A DNA stretch of 39,278 nucleotides from a virus. The stretch is from IMG/VR virus record IMGVR_UViG_3300020472_003932, positions 1 through 39,278 of that record. One strand, given 5' to 3'. The notes under the pieces were generated by a model. That model searched no databases. It saw nothing but the letters and a program-made list of their open reading frames with translations, and had not been told where the DNA came from. Below are positions 15,884 through 21,824 of the stretch, piece after piece. Positions within the stretch are counted from its first letter, which is position 1; the number at the start of each line of letters is the position of its first letter. The translations under genes were made by a program, and so were the position numbers.

Positions 15884-16150
15884 ATGGGAATCCACCAAAC
15901 CATTAACGCCACCTACGGAGCCCGGCTGCTGAATGTAGCCGAGGCCATTGCCCTGCTGAATGAGCTGGATATCACCGTGCTGGATATGGACCTGAACCGC
16001 GCCAAGCCGGTGATCAACGTCCATCCCTGCCGGGGTGTAAACCGGCTGGTCGGTGTGGTGTACCGCCACATCGGCACCCCAACCGGACGCCTGAGCATCG
16101 CCCAGGCAAACCTCTGTAACTGCCGTATTGAATGGGAAGTCAAAGCATGA
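15884..16150 (+). CDS. Hypothetical early protein
   Basis: 88 residues, GAGGGA ribosome site, no membrane helix. An amphipathic N-terminal helix (NVAEAIALLNELDITVLDM) is followed by short strands ending CNCRIEWEVKA. The end of the next protein (GCVIEWEEFE) is similar, hinting that the two small proteins are paralogs or share a beta-terminal motif. Coupled by ATGA to the next gene. Function unknown. Confidence 0.6.
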   Translation: MGIHQTINATYGARLLNVAEAIALLNELDITVLDMDLNRAKPVINVHPCRGVNRLVGVVYRHIGTPTGRLSIAQANLCNCRIEWEVKA

Positions 16151-16467
16151 GCACCGCACTGAAATCACAGACCCCGGTGACCGAGATCACCGACGCGGAC
16201 TACCGCACACCACAGTTCCGCATCAACGAAGCGAACTACCAGATCACTGCTCAGCTGAGCATGGCATCCGACGCCCTCAGTGCCCTGATGCACTGTGGCG
16301 TGCCGGTGCACAGCATCGCCATGACCGCTGCCGGAGCCCATCTGAAAACCGGCCCTGCGCGCAACGTGCCGGGGCTGAAAGAGTTCGGCTGGGCAGACAA
16401 AACCAGCCACCGTCGGGTGCGCGCCAGTCTGCACGGCTGCGTGATTGAGTGGGAGGAGTTCGAATGA
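16147..16467 (+). CDS. Hypothetical early protein
   Basis: 106 residues from ATGA-coupled ATG 16147. Mixed alpha/beta composition with an RRVRASLHGCVIEWEEF C-terminus, resembling the end of the preceding protein (NLCNCRIEWEVK). No cofactor motif. Coupled by ATGA to the membrane protein downstream. Family not recognised. Confidence 0.55.
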   Translation: MSTALKSQTPVTEITDADYRTPQFRINEANYQITAQLSMASDALSALMHCGVPVHSIAMTAAGAHLKTGPARNVPGLKEFGWADKTSHRRVRASLHGCVIEWEEFE

Positions 16468-17315
16468 TCATGTCACTACTGAAAGCCATCTGGGCTGTAT
16501 TGCCCCGTCTGCCCGCCGTATTACTGCTGGCTGGTGCCATCACACTGCTGCAGCTGCACGCCATCGCCTGGTGGTCAGAGCACGATGCCAGCTACGGCTG
16601 GCTCTGGGCTGTCGTCATCGAGGCCGGAGCCATCTGGCTCTGGGCGTCACGCCGCTGGTATTGCAATGTCATTGCAGTATTTGCAACCGCACTGGCGTTG
16701 ATCGTACCGCTGTCAGAGCTGGCGCAGCCGGTGCTGGATGATCAGCGCACAGCACAGACCGCCGCCGACACCCTGCCGCAGCGCACAGCCGCTGCAGAGG
16801 CGCGGATCCGGTCGCTGGAGGCATCGCTGGCGCAGTACAACGCCAACAGCCGAAGCCGCGCTGGCTGGTACGGTCTGATTGAGAGCACACAGCAGCAGCT
16901 CACTGCCGCCCGTGCGGATCTTGCCCAACTGCAGGCTGAAACAGCCCCAGCTCCGGCAGAGCTGTCACTCTGGCTGCCGCTGGCGGTGCAGATGATCAGC
17001 ATGGTGCTGCTGCAATGCCTGATCGTACTCACCACTCGCCGCATATTTGCACCCGTCAATGTGGATCCCGTGATCAAGTCACGGGATGACGAAGAATCGG
17101 CACCCGCCGGGGAGGCCGCTGAAGGATTCAGCGGTGACTCCCGCCCAGAAGACGACTTCCGCTGGCTCACCGATCGTGAAGCCCAGCGGGATGAGGAGAG
17201 AGTGCAGGCTTTTAAGACAGCCGTCGGCATTCTGAATAAAACCGGCAAGGCTGAAGTGCTAAAGCCCACCGCCCTGCATCCAGCGCAGGATGCAGCGGCA
17301 ACGTCACTTCCCTAA
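16464..17315 (+). CDS. Membrane protein with coiled coil; carries an in-frame palindromic repeat
   Basis: 283 residues. Three membrane helices near the N-terminus (about 14-34, 44-62 and 65-88), a periplasmic or cytoplasmic coiled coil (about 95-155), a fourth helix (about 170-192) and an acidic tail. Residues about 200-209 (VDPVIKSRDD) are encoded by a 30-bp palindromic repeat also found after the next gene. GGAGG precedes ATG 16464; ATG 16470 is an alternative. Unknown function; topology resembles small phage inner-membrane proteins that alter host physiology or exclude other phages. Confidence 0.65.
   Translation: MIMSLLKAIWAVLPRLPAVLLLAGAITLLQLHAIAWWSEHDASYGWLWAVVIEAGAIWLWASRRWYCNVIAVFATALALIVPLSELAQPVLDDQRTAQTAADTLPQRTAAAEARIRSLEASLAQYNANSRSRAGWYGLIESTQQQLTAARADLAQLQAETAPAPAELSLWLPLAVQMISMVLLQCLIVLTTRRIFAPVNVDPVIKSRDDEESAPAGEAAEGFSGDSRPEDDFRWLTDREAQRDEERVQAFKTAVGILNKTGKAEVLKPTALHPAQDAAATSLP
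17061..17090 (-). repeat. 30-bp palindromic repeat, copy 1 (inside a CDS)
   Basis: Reverse strand reads as an inverted repeat with arms ATCCCGTGA and TCACGGGAT around CTTGA. It equals the 17514-17543 copy at 28 of 30 positions. It occupies exactly ten codons of the membrane-protein gene and keeps the frame. Confidence 0.8.
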
Positions 17316-17349
17316 GCGCCGCCCGACTGAAACGACAGGAGAGACCGCC

Positions 17350-17508
17350 ATGACCGTATGGATAGGCACCTGCCCCAAGTGTGGGCCGGTAAGAATCGAA
17401 AGCATCGCCCAGCCAGAACGCTGCAAGACCAAGGTGATGCTGGGTAAAAACGTCCGGACATGCCAGCAGGTGCTGACTGAAGTCCGGGGAACGCGCCAGA
17501 CCAGATAA
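17350..17508 (+). CDS. Small zinc-ribbon-like protein
   Basis: 52 residues from ATG 17350 (GGAGAGA upstream). Two cysteine pairs: CPKC near the N-terminus and C/C in ERCKTKVMLGKNVRTCQQ, spaced like a minimal zinc ribbon. Short Zn-ribbon proteins are frequent in phage early regions. It is flanked by the two copies of the palindromic repeat. Function unknown. Confidence 0.6.
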   Translation: MTVWIGTCPKCGPVRIESIAQPERCKTKVMLGKNVRTCQQVLTEVRGTRQTR

Positions 17509-17513
17509 CAACC

Positions 17514-17543
17514 GTCATCCCGTGGCTTGACCACGGGATCCAC
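17514..17543 (+). repeat. 30-bp palindromic repeat, copy 2 (intergenic)
   Basis: Arms ATCCCGTGG and CCACGGGAT around CTTGA, between the Zn-ribbon gene and gam. The two differences from copy 1 are paired (G-C versus A-T), so the stem is conserved. It resembles the REP-like palindromes scattered in many proteobacterial genomes. Confidence 0.8.
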
Positions 17544-17554
17544 AGGAGATCGAA

Positions 17555-18085
17555 ATGACCGACTTAACCACAATCGAAGCACTGACCAAAGACTACGCCA
17601 CCGCCCGAGACCTGCTGGCTGAACGCCTGCAGTCATTGAATGATGAAGTGGAGGCACTGAAACGCCGCCGTATGACCGGCCTGAAGAGCGCTGTGCGGTC
17701 AATGGCAACCGCCCAGGACAAACTGTACAGCAGCATTAAAGGCAACCCAGAGCTGTTCATGAAGCCTCGCACACTGGTGATTCAGGGCATCAAGGTCGGT
17801 ATGGCGAAGGGCAAAGGCAAGATCTGTATTGATGACCCGGCCATGGCCATCAAGCTGATCCGCAAGCACTTTCCGGAGCAGGCAGACGTACTGATCAAGA
17901 CCGAAGAAAAGCCCGTAGCGAAAGCCATTGGCCAGCTGACAGTTCCTGAACTGAAGCGCATCGGTGTGACGGTTGAAGAGGCCGGGGATCAGGTGGTGAT
18001 CAAACCCACCGATTCCGAAGTCGACAAGCTGATTAGTGCCCTGATCGCAGACGCCACAGAGGAACCGATGGATGGCGCTGCTTAA
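17555..18085 (+). CDS. gam: Gam-like host-nuclease inhibitor protein
   Basis: 176 residues. N-terminal coiled coil (about 8-45) followed by the Mu Gam core (PELFMKPRTLVIQGIKVGMA, then GKICIDDPAMAIKLI). Gam binds double-stranded DNA ends and blocks exonucleases; it is a Ku homologue. It overlaps the ASCH gene by 14 nt. The C-terminal part (about 130-176) is helical and less typical. Confident from family pattern and early-operon position after B. Confidence 0.9.
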   Translation: MTDLTTIEALTKDYATARDLLAERLQSLNDEVEALKRRRMTGLKSAVRSMATAQDKLYSSIKGNPELFMKPRTLVIQGIKVGMAKGKGKICIDDPAMAIKLIRKHFPEQADVLIKTEEKPVAKAIGQLTVPELKRIGVTVEEAGDQVVIKPTDSEVDKLISALIADATEEPMDGAA

Positions 18086-18422
18086 CTTTCAGAAGCGCTT
18101 TGCGCCGGATGTGAAGAGCGGCAAAAAGCGTCAGACCATACGTCGGACGCGAAAGCGTCCGATCAAAGCCGGAGAGCGTCTGCACCTATACACCGGACTG
18201 CGCACCCGGTCGACGGCAAAACTGGGTGAAAGCATTTGTATCAGCACCATGAAGATCTGGATCTACCCAGACGGATCCATCCGTATGGCAGGTGTACTGA
18301 TCGACCCGGCAGATGAGCGTGATCTTATCCGGGAGGACGGATTCAAAACCAAGGCAGAATTCGTGGATTTTTTCTGCCCGGATGGAGAGGTCTTTGAGGG
18401 AGACCTGATCCGCTGGGAATAA
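18072..18422 (+). CDS. ASCH/PUA-like domain protein
   Basis: 116 residues. LLNFQKRFAPDVKSGKKRQT and the RKRPIKAGERLHLYTGLRT segment match ASCH domains, a PUA-like RNA-binding fold. It would bind RNA or modified nucleosides; the substrate is unknown. It starts inside the end of gam. ASCH proteins recur in Mu-like early regions. The C-terminal FEGDLIRWE is the usual domain end. Confidence 0.8.
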   Translation: MALLNFQKRFAPDVKSGKKRQTIRRTRKRPIKAGERLHLYTGLRTRSTAKLGESICISTMKIWIYPDGSIRMAGVLIDPADERDLIREDGFKTKAEFVDFFCPDGEVFEGDLIRWE

Positions 18423-18438
18423 CTAATTGGAGAACACA

Positions 18439-18993
18439 ATGGAAAAACTCACTGATCGTATCGTTGCAGAACTGAAAGGCACCACCAAATGGCCATCCAC
18501 CCGCCATCTTGCTGCAAGCCTCGGTGAAGACCAGGACATGGTCGAGGCCGCGCTGGAATCACTGGTTGACGAGGTGGTGGTCGAGAAGAAAGGCCGCTTC
18601 ACCTGGGGGCTGGTCGGCCAGTCAAAAAGCCTGAGTGGCGGGCATGAGATCGTCGACGGTGAAGACGACCAGGTCACCGGCAGCTGGAATAAAAATGAGA
18701 GCGCCATGCCGGATCCTTTCCTGAAGCCAACAGAACGCCGGGTAACACCGAAAAAGCCGAAGATCGAGAGCCTGAGTGATGTCGTCGACCGCATGGTCAA
18801 GCGTATCGAAGGGCCGGATCCGGTGCAGCTGAAAACGCTGGAGGAGCTGCAGATCGATAATCTCGAAGACAAGAAACTGGTGCTGAGCCGCATCGCCACC
18901 GTCGCACCTGAGCCGGTGAAAGGCGTTATCCATAGCATCTTTTCTGACCTCGATCGCGTAGCAAATGCCACCGCAGGAGTAGGTCATGAGTAG
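18439..18993 (+). CDS. Hypothetical protein with N-terminal winged-helix-like domain
   Basis: 184 residues from ATG 18439 (GGAG 6 nt upstream; a TTG at 18427 is less likely). The N-terminus (STRHLAASLGEDQDMVEAAL, then WTWGL-like wing FTWGLVG) looks like a winged helix. A charged linker (about 60-115) leads to a helical C-terminal part. It overlaps the next gene by 8 nt. No family recognised. Confidence 0.6.
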   Translation: MEKLTDRIVAELKGTTKWPSTRHLAASLGEDQDMVEAALESLVDEVVVEKKGRFTWGLVGQSKSLSGGHEIVDGEDDQVTGSWNKNESAMPDPFLKPTERRVTPKKPKIESLSDVVDRMVKRIEGPDPVQLKTLEELQIDNLEDKKLVLSRIATVAPEPVKGVIHSIFSDLDRVANATAGVGHE

Positions 18994-19180
18994 CAACCCA
19001 TTCCGCAGCCCGAAGACGGGCTACAGCCCGCAGAGCGTCACCGATCGCATCGACCGGGTGGTGCGTATGGACAAAGCCGAACTGGAGGCCGCACTGAACG
19101 TACCAGGTATTCAGAAAACCGTGGTGAATAAAATCCGCAGCCGCCTGAAGGCGATGGAGAAAGACCATGCAGACCGATGA
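18986..19180 (+). CDS. Small basic hypothetical protein
   Basis: 64 residues, basic and helical, with NPFRSPKTGYSPQSVTDRID at the N-terminus and IQKTVVNKIRSRLKAMEKDH at the C-terminus. It overlaps both neighbours (8 and 14 nt), which supports translation. Function unknown; basic helices could bind nucleic acid. Confidence 0.55.
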   Translation: MSSNPFRSPKTGYSPQSVTDRIDRVVRMDKAELEAALNVPGIQKTVVNKIRSRLKAMEKDHADR

Positions 19181-19382
19181 AATCAATCACCAGTGCGACG
19201 ACTGCAACGACACCGGTGTGGATGAGCGCTACGCCATCCGCGTGTACTGCGAGTGTCTGGCCGGGAAGAAGCTGTGGAAGAACGAAGTGGACTCCAGCAT
19301 TCAGGCCGCCCGCAAGACCCTGGGCAGCCTGAAGCTGCAGCGCGAAGCGTTAAACCACCAGATCCGGAGGATGGAACAGTGA
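19167..19382 (+). CDS. Small Zn-finger/coiled-coil protein
   Basis: 71 residues. CDDCNDTG and YCECLAG form a DnaJ-like Cys pair set (C10, C13 and C28, C30), followed by a coiled coil (AARKTLGSLKLQREALNHQI). Similar proteins accompany DUF2786 genes in phage early regions. ATG overlaps the previous gene; its TGA overlaps the GTG start of the DUF2786 gene. Confidence 0.6.
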   Translation: MQTDEINHQCDDCNDTGVDERYAIRVYCECLAGKKLWKNEVDSSIQAARKTLGSLKLQREALNHQIRRMEQ

Positions 19383-20056
19383 GTGATAAAGAAAAAATTC
19401 TCGGCAAGGTTAAAAAATGCATGGCGCTGGCCAAAAGCAGCAACCCTAACGAGGCGGCAGCCGCTCTGCGCCAGGCTCAGAAATTGATGCAGCAGCATGG
19501 CCTGACGGAAGAGGATGTTGCGCTGTCTGATGTGAGTGAAAAGCACTTCAAAGCGGGCAGCGCAGCACAGCCTCCACGGTGGTTCAGCATGCTGGTCAGT
19601 ACAGTGTCCGTCGCTTTTGGTGTCCATCCGATTTATTCGCACCACTGGGGAAAAAGCGAAGTCATTTTTATCGGCATCGACCCTCAATCAGAAATTGCCG
19701 GATACGTTTACGAAGTGCTTTTTCGTCAGCTGAAAAAAGACCGGGCTGAACACGTTAGAAAACAGACCCGCTGCAAACCTGCGACTAAAACCCGCCGTGG
19801 CGATCTGTTTGCAGAGGCGTGGGTGTACGGTGTACGTCAGCAGGTCAGCGAGTTTGCCATGCCAGATGAGCACAAAGAGTTGACCGGAAAATATCTTGAA
19901 GTTAATCACCCTGACCTCGGGACTCTGAAAAGCCGCACTGCGGAAGCCAGAGGCAATGACGATCGGTCGCAGAACGCAGGCTACAAAGCCGGTAAATCAG
20001 CGTATCTGAATAAGGGAATGGGTGAGACAAAACGGGAGAGGCTGGTTCAGCAATAA
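19379..20056 (+). CDS. DUF2786-type protein
   Basis: 225 residues from GTG 19379, which overlaps the previous stop. The N-terminal DUF2786 helical hairpin (about 5-45) is clear: ILGKVKKCMALAKSSNPNEA, then AALRQAQKLMQQHGL. The second domain (about 60-190) has mixed alpha/beta character with an RAEHVRKQTRCKP basic patch, as in the DUF7168-type partner. DUF2786 proteins are common in transposable phages; their function is unknown. Confidence 0.85.
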   Translation: MSDKEKILGKVKKCMALAKSSNPNEAAAALRQAQKLMQQHGLTEEDVALSDVSEKHFKAGSAAQPPRWFSMLVSTVSVAFGVHPIYSHHWGKSEVIFIGIDPQSEIAGYVYEVLFRQLKKDRAEHVRKQTRCKPATKTRRGDLFAEAWVYGVRQQVSEFAMPDEHKELTGKYLEVNHPDLGTLKSRTAEARGNDDRSQNAGYKAGKSAYLNKGMGETKRERLVQQ

Positions 20057-20061
20057 CCCTT

Positions 20062-20100
20062 ACAGCAGGTGCGAGCGATAGCGAGTCGCGCTGCCTGTTG
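20062..20100 (+). other. Intergenic stem-loop
   Basis: In the 80-nt gap after the DUF2786 gene, CAGG (20066-20069) pairs with CCTG (20094-20097) and GCGA (20071-20074) with TCGC (20086-20089). No T-tract follows, so it is not a classical terminator. It may separate the short cargo genes that follow or stabilise the mRNA. Confidence 0.4.
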
Positions 20101-20136
20101 TTGTTATGACTCGCATTAACAAACTTGGAGGCCGAC

Positions 20137-20373
20137 ATGGCTGAATTAAAAATTAAGGTGCCGAATGTGGCACACATTGTTGTAACCGGCCCAACTCAGT
20201 GCGGGAAAAGCATTGTGATGGATAGGATTGAAAAAGCGCTGAAAGCTGAATTTGGCGCAAGCGTGGTTAGTGAAGATTTGCGAATAGAGCGAAACGGTAA
20301 CGACTACGACAAGCTGGATGACTGGCAAAAGAAGATGGTTGCTAAAACCACCTGGGTGCTCAGCGAGTCATAA
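20137..20373 (+). CDS. Miniature P-loop protein
   Basis: 78 residues from ATG 20137 (TTGGAGG upstream). A Walker A motif GPTQCGKS sits after the first beta strand (AHIVVTG), followed by a helix (IVMDRIEKALKAEFGA) and a second strand (SVVSEDLRIE). No Walker B or sensor is present; the protein stops after one and a half alpha/beta units. Either a nucleotide-binding fragment that acts with a partner or a remnant of a larger NTPase. Flanked by hairpins on both sides. Confidence 0.65.
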   Translation: MAELKIKVPNVAHIVVTGPTQCGKSIVMDRIEKALKAEFGASVVSEDLRIERNGNDYDKLDDWQKKMVAKTTWVLSES

Positions 20374-20382
20374 CCACCATGA

Positions 20383-20412
20383 CCACCGGGGAGCCGTAGG
20401 CGGATCCGGTGG
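20383..20412 (+). other. Intergenic stem-loop
   Basis: CCACCGG (20383-20389) pairs with CCGGTGG (20406-20412) around a 16-nt loop in the short gap between the P-loop gene and the Zn-ribbon gene. It is followed by GTTTACTTGTTATTT, a weak T-rich run, so partial termination is possible. Confidence 0.45.
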
Positions 20413-20442
20413 GTTTACTTGTTATTTCCCTCGGAGGCAAAC

Positions 20443-20604
20443 ATGGAAGACACAGATTATGAAGACATTGAATGCTGCCCTGAGTGCGGTAGCGATGAAA
20501 TTACATGCAATGCTTCAGAATATTTCCCGGAAGAGGATCGGGTTTTTGACCATTTCCACTGCTTTAAATGCCGGAAAACTTGGGCTTCCGAAGAGTGGCA
20601 ATAA
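20443..20604 (+). CDS. Small zinc-ribbon protein
   Basis: 53 residues from ATG 20443 (GGAGG upstream). CCPECGSDEITC and FHCFKCRKTW give two CxxC knuckles (C10-C13 and C40-C43 region), a canonical zinc ribbon. Very acidic N-terminus. Flanked by two intergenic hairpins. Could bind nucleic acid or a polymerase; function unknown. Confidence 0.65.
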   Translation: MEDTDYEDIECCPECGSDEITCNASEYFPEEDRVFDHFHCFKCRKTWASEEWQ

Positions 20605-20610
20605 CAAAGA

Positions 20611-20634
20611 GTTCACGGGCTCTGCCCCGTGAAC
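20611..20634 (+). other. Intergenic stem-loop before gemA
   Basis: GTTCACGGG (20611-20619) and CCCGTGAAC (20626-20634) make a perfect 9-bp stem with a 6-nt loop, right after the Zn-ribbon stop. There is no T-tract. It may act as an mRNA 3' stabiliser or processing site. Confidence 0.5.
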
Positions 20635-20661
20635 GAGGTGTTATTGATCCAGGAGAACAAC

Positions 20662-21111
20662 ATGACCGATACCAATAAACTCAAAGCCCAGATTCACATC
20701 GCCAAGCAGCAGCTGGGTATGGACGACGAGACCTACCGCGCGGTGCTGAAATCGGCGACGGGTAAAACGTCGAGCGCGCAGATGGGTGTGGTGGATCTGC
20801 ACAAGGCGCTGCAGGCGTTTAAGGACAAAGGTTTTAAGTCACGCCCACCCAGGAAGAAAACCGATCAGAAAAAGCCTGCCGGGCCGTACGGACTGCTGCA
20901 GAAAATCAAAGACCAGTGGCGGGTAATGGGTGAGCAGAAAATTCTGCGTGACTCCTCTGATGCAGCCCTGCGCAGTTACGTCAGCCGCCAGACCAATGGC
21001 CGGTTTGAAGCGCCGGAGTTTCTGGATAACCGCAACATGATCATGGTGCTGGAATCACTCAAACAGTGGCAGCTGCGAGAGCTGCGCGAACGCAAGTGGG
21101 AGGACGTATGA
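20662..21111 (+). CDS. gemA: GemA-family protein (DUF1018, Mu gp16-like)
   Basis: 149 residues from ATG 20662 (CAGGAG upstream). The N-terminal core IHIAKQQLGMDDETYRAVLK then GKTSSAQMGVVDLHKALQAF is diagnostic of DUF1018/GemA. The C-terminal half (about 75-149) is helical. In Mu, GemA modulates host gene expression and DNA topology. It lies just before mor, as in Mu, and overlaps it by 4 nt. Confidence 0.88.
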   Translation: MTDTNKLKAQIHIAKQQLGMDDETYRAVLKSATGKTSSAQMGVVDLHKALQAFKDKGFKSRPPRKKTDQKKPAGPYGLLQKIKDQWRVMGEQKILRDSSDAALRSYVSRQTNGRFEAPEFLDNRNMIMVLESLKQWQLRELRERKWEDV

Positions 21112-21461
21112 CACAGGTACAAAGACCAAAACCACACGACGCCCCGGAGATGCTGGCCGATCTGATGGACGCCGGTGCCGCCATTGCCCGCGAGTTCGGT
21201 CTGGATGATGAGCAGGCCGACGAACTGGCGCTGCGCATTGTCGAGCAGCTGGAAAACGACTGGCGCGGTCAGCAGCTGTATTTCGGCAGCACTACCAAGA
21301 TGCGGTTGAGTAAACGTGATCTGGATATTTTCCGCGAATTCACCGGCAACAACGTGCCAGAGTTGGCCGCTAAATACAAAGTCAGCGCCGTGTGGATTTA
21401 TGCCGTGCTGCGCCGTGTACGTGAACAAACAACCACTGACGCTCAGCAGGCGCTCCTGTAA
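21108..21461 (+). CDS. mor: Mor-family transcription activator
   Basis: 117 residues from ATGA-coupled ATG 21108. It has the Mor/C layout: an N-terminal dimerisation part (MLADLMDAGAAIAREFGLDD) and a C-terminal helix-turn-helix (VPELAAKYKVSAVWIYAVLR). In Mu, Mor drives the middle promoter and its relative C drives late promoters. Only one member of the family is seen here, so it probably switches on late genes directly. Candidate target dyads are at 5683 and 21752. Confidence 0.9.
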   Translation: MTQVQRPKPHDAPEMLADLMDAGAAIAREFGLDDEQADELALRIVEQLENDWRGQQLYFGSTTKMRLSKRDLDIFREFTGNNVPELAAKYKVSAVWIYAVLRRVREQTTTDAQQALL

Positions 21462-21596
21462 GCGATTCTGGCGGGCGGCTATGATGACTCACGGAATCGC
21501 CGAAAAACGCCCACAGCCCCTTCATGAAGGCTAATTGCCGCGCTTGCAGAGCAAAGAATCGGTGTGAGAGTATCCATGAGAGATAAGGAACCTGAA

Positions 21597-21716
21597 ATGG
21601 ACGAAAAAGCCACAGTATTGGCCGGTAAACTACCCCGCAGCTTTCTTCATGAGCATGGTTTTAACGATGAAGAGATAAAAATGATCTCGAATTGGTTTCA
21701 CTGCATCGAGCATTGA
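21597..21716 (+). CDS. Possible small protein between mor and the late operon
   Basis: 39 residues from ATG 21597 (AAGGA 8 nt upstream); an in-frame ATG at 21576 would give 46. Sequence MDEKATVLAGKLPRSFLHEH then GFNDEEIKMISNWFHCIEH looks like a real helical domain. It is the only reading frame of note in the 363-nt gap 21462-21824. Rest of gap: a GCGATTC/GAATCGC stem (21462-21500) and the late promoter element. No family recognised. Confidence 0.5.
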   Translation: MDEKATVLAGKLPRSFLHEHGFNDEEIKMISNWFHCIEH

Positions 21717-21751
21717 GTTCTAAACCATTCACCTGACTGTCCTCAAAAAAG

Positions 21752-21800
21752 TTTTAAACTCCTTTAAAAGACCTCCCCCGCGCGACTGCTGATACTGGCG
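21752..21800 (+). promoter_or_regulatory. Candidate late promoter/activator site (copy 2)
   Basis: TTTTAAACTCCTTTAAAA (21752-21769) is followed by CC-CGCGCG and ACTGGC, aligning without gaps to the element at 5683-5731. A GATACT hexamer at about 21791-21796 could be a weak -10. It lies 25-73 nt upstream of the protease ATG and downstream of mor, where Mu has its late promoter for the head genes. Confidence 0.65.
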
Positions 21801-21824
21801 TTATCCCTTACACGGAACGCCAAC

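Noticed and set aside
17304-17708. 134-codon minus-strand frame containing VDPVVKPRDDG
   Set aside because: This peptide is the usual translation of the palindromic repeat; the frame is antisense to gam and the Zn-ribbon gene.
21483-21536. 17-codon frame after mor
   Set aside because: Too short, no ribosome site, and inside a stem-loop region.
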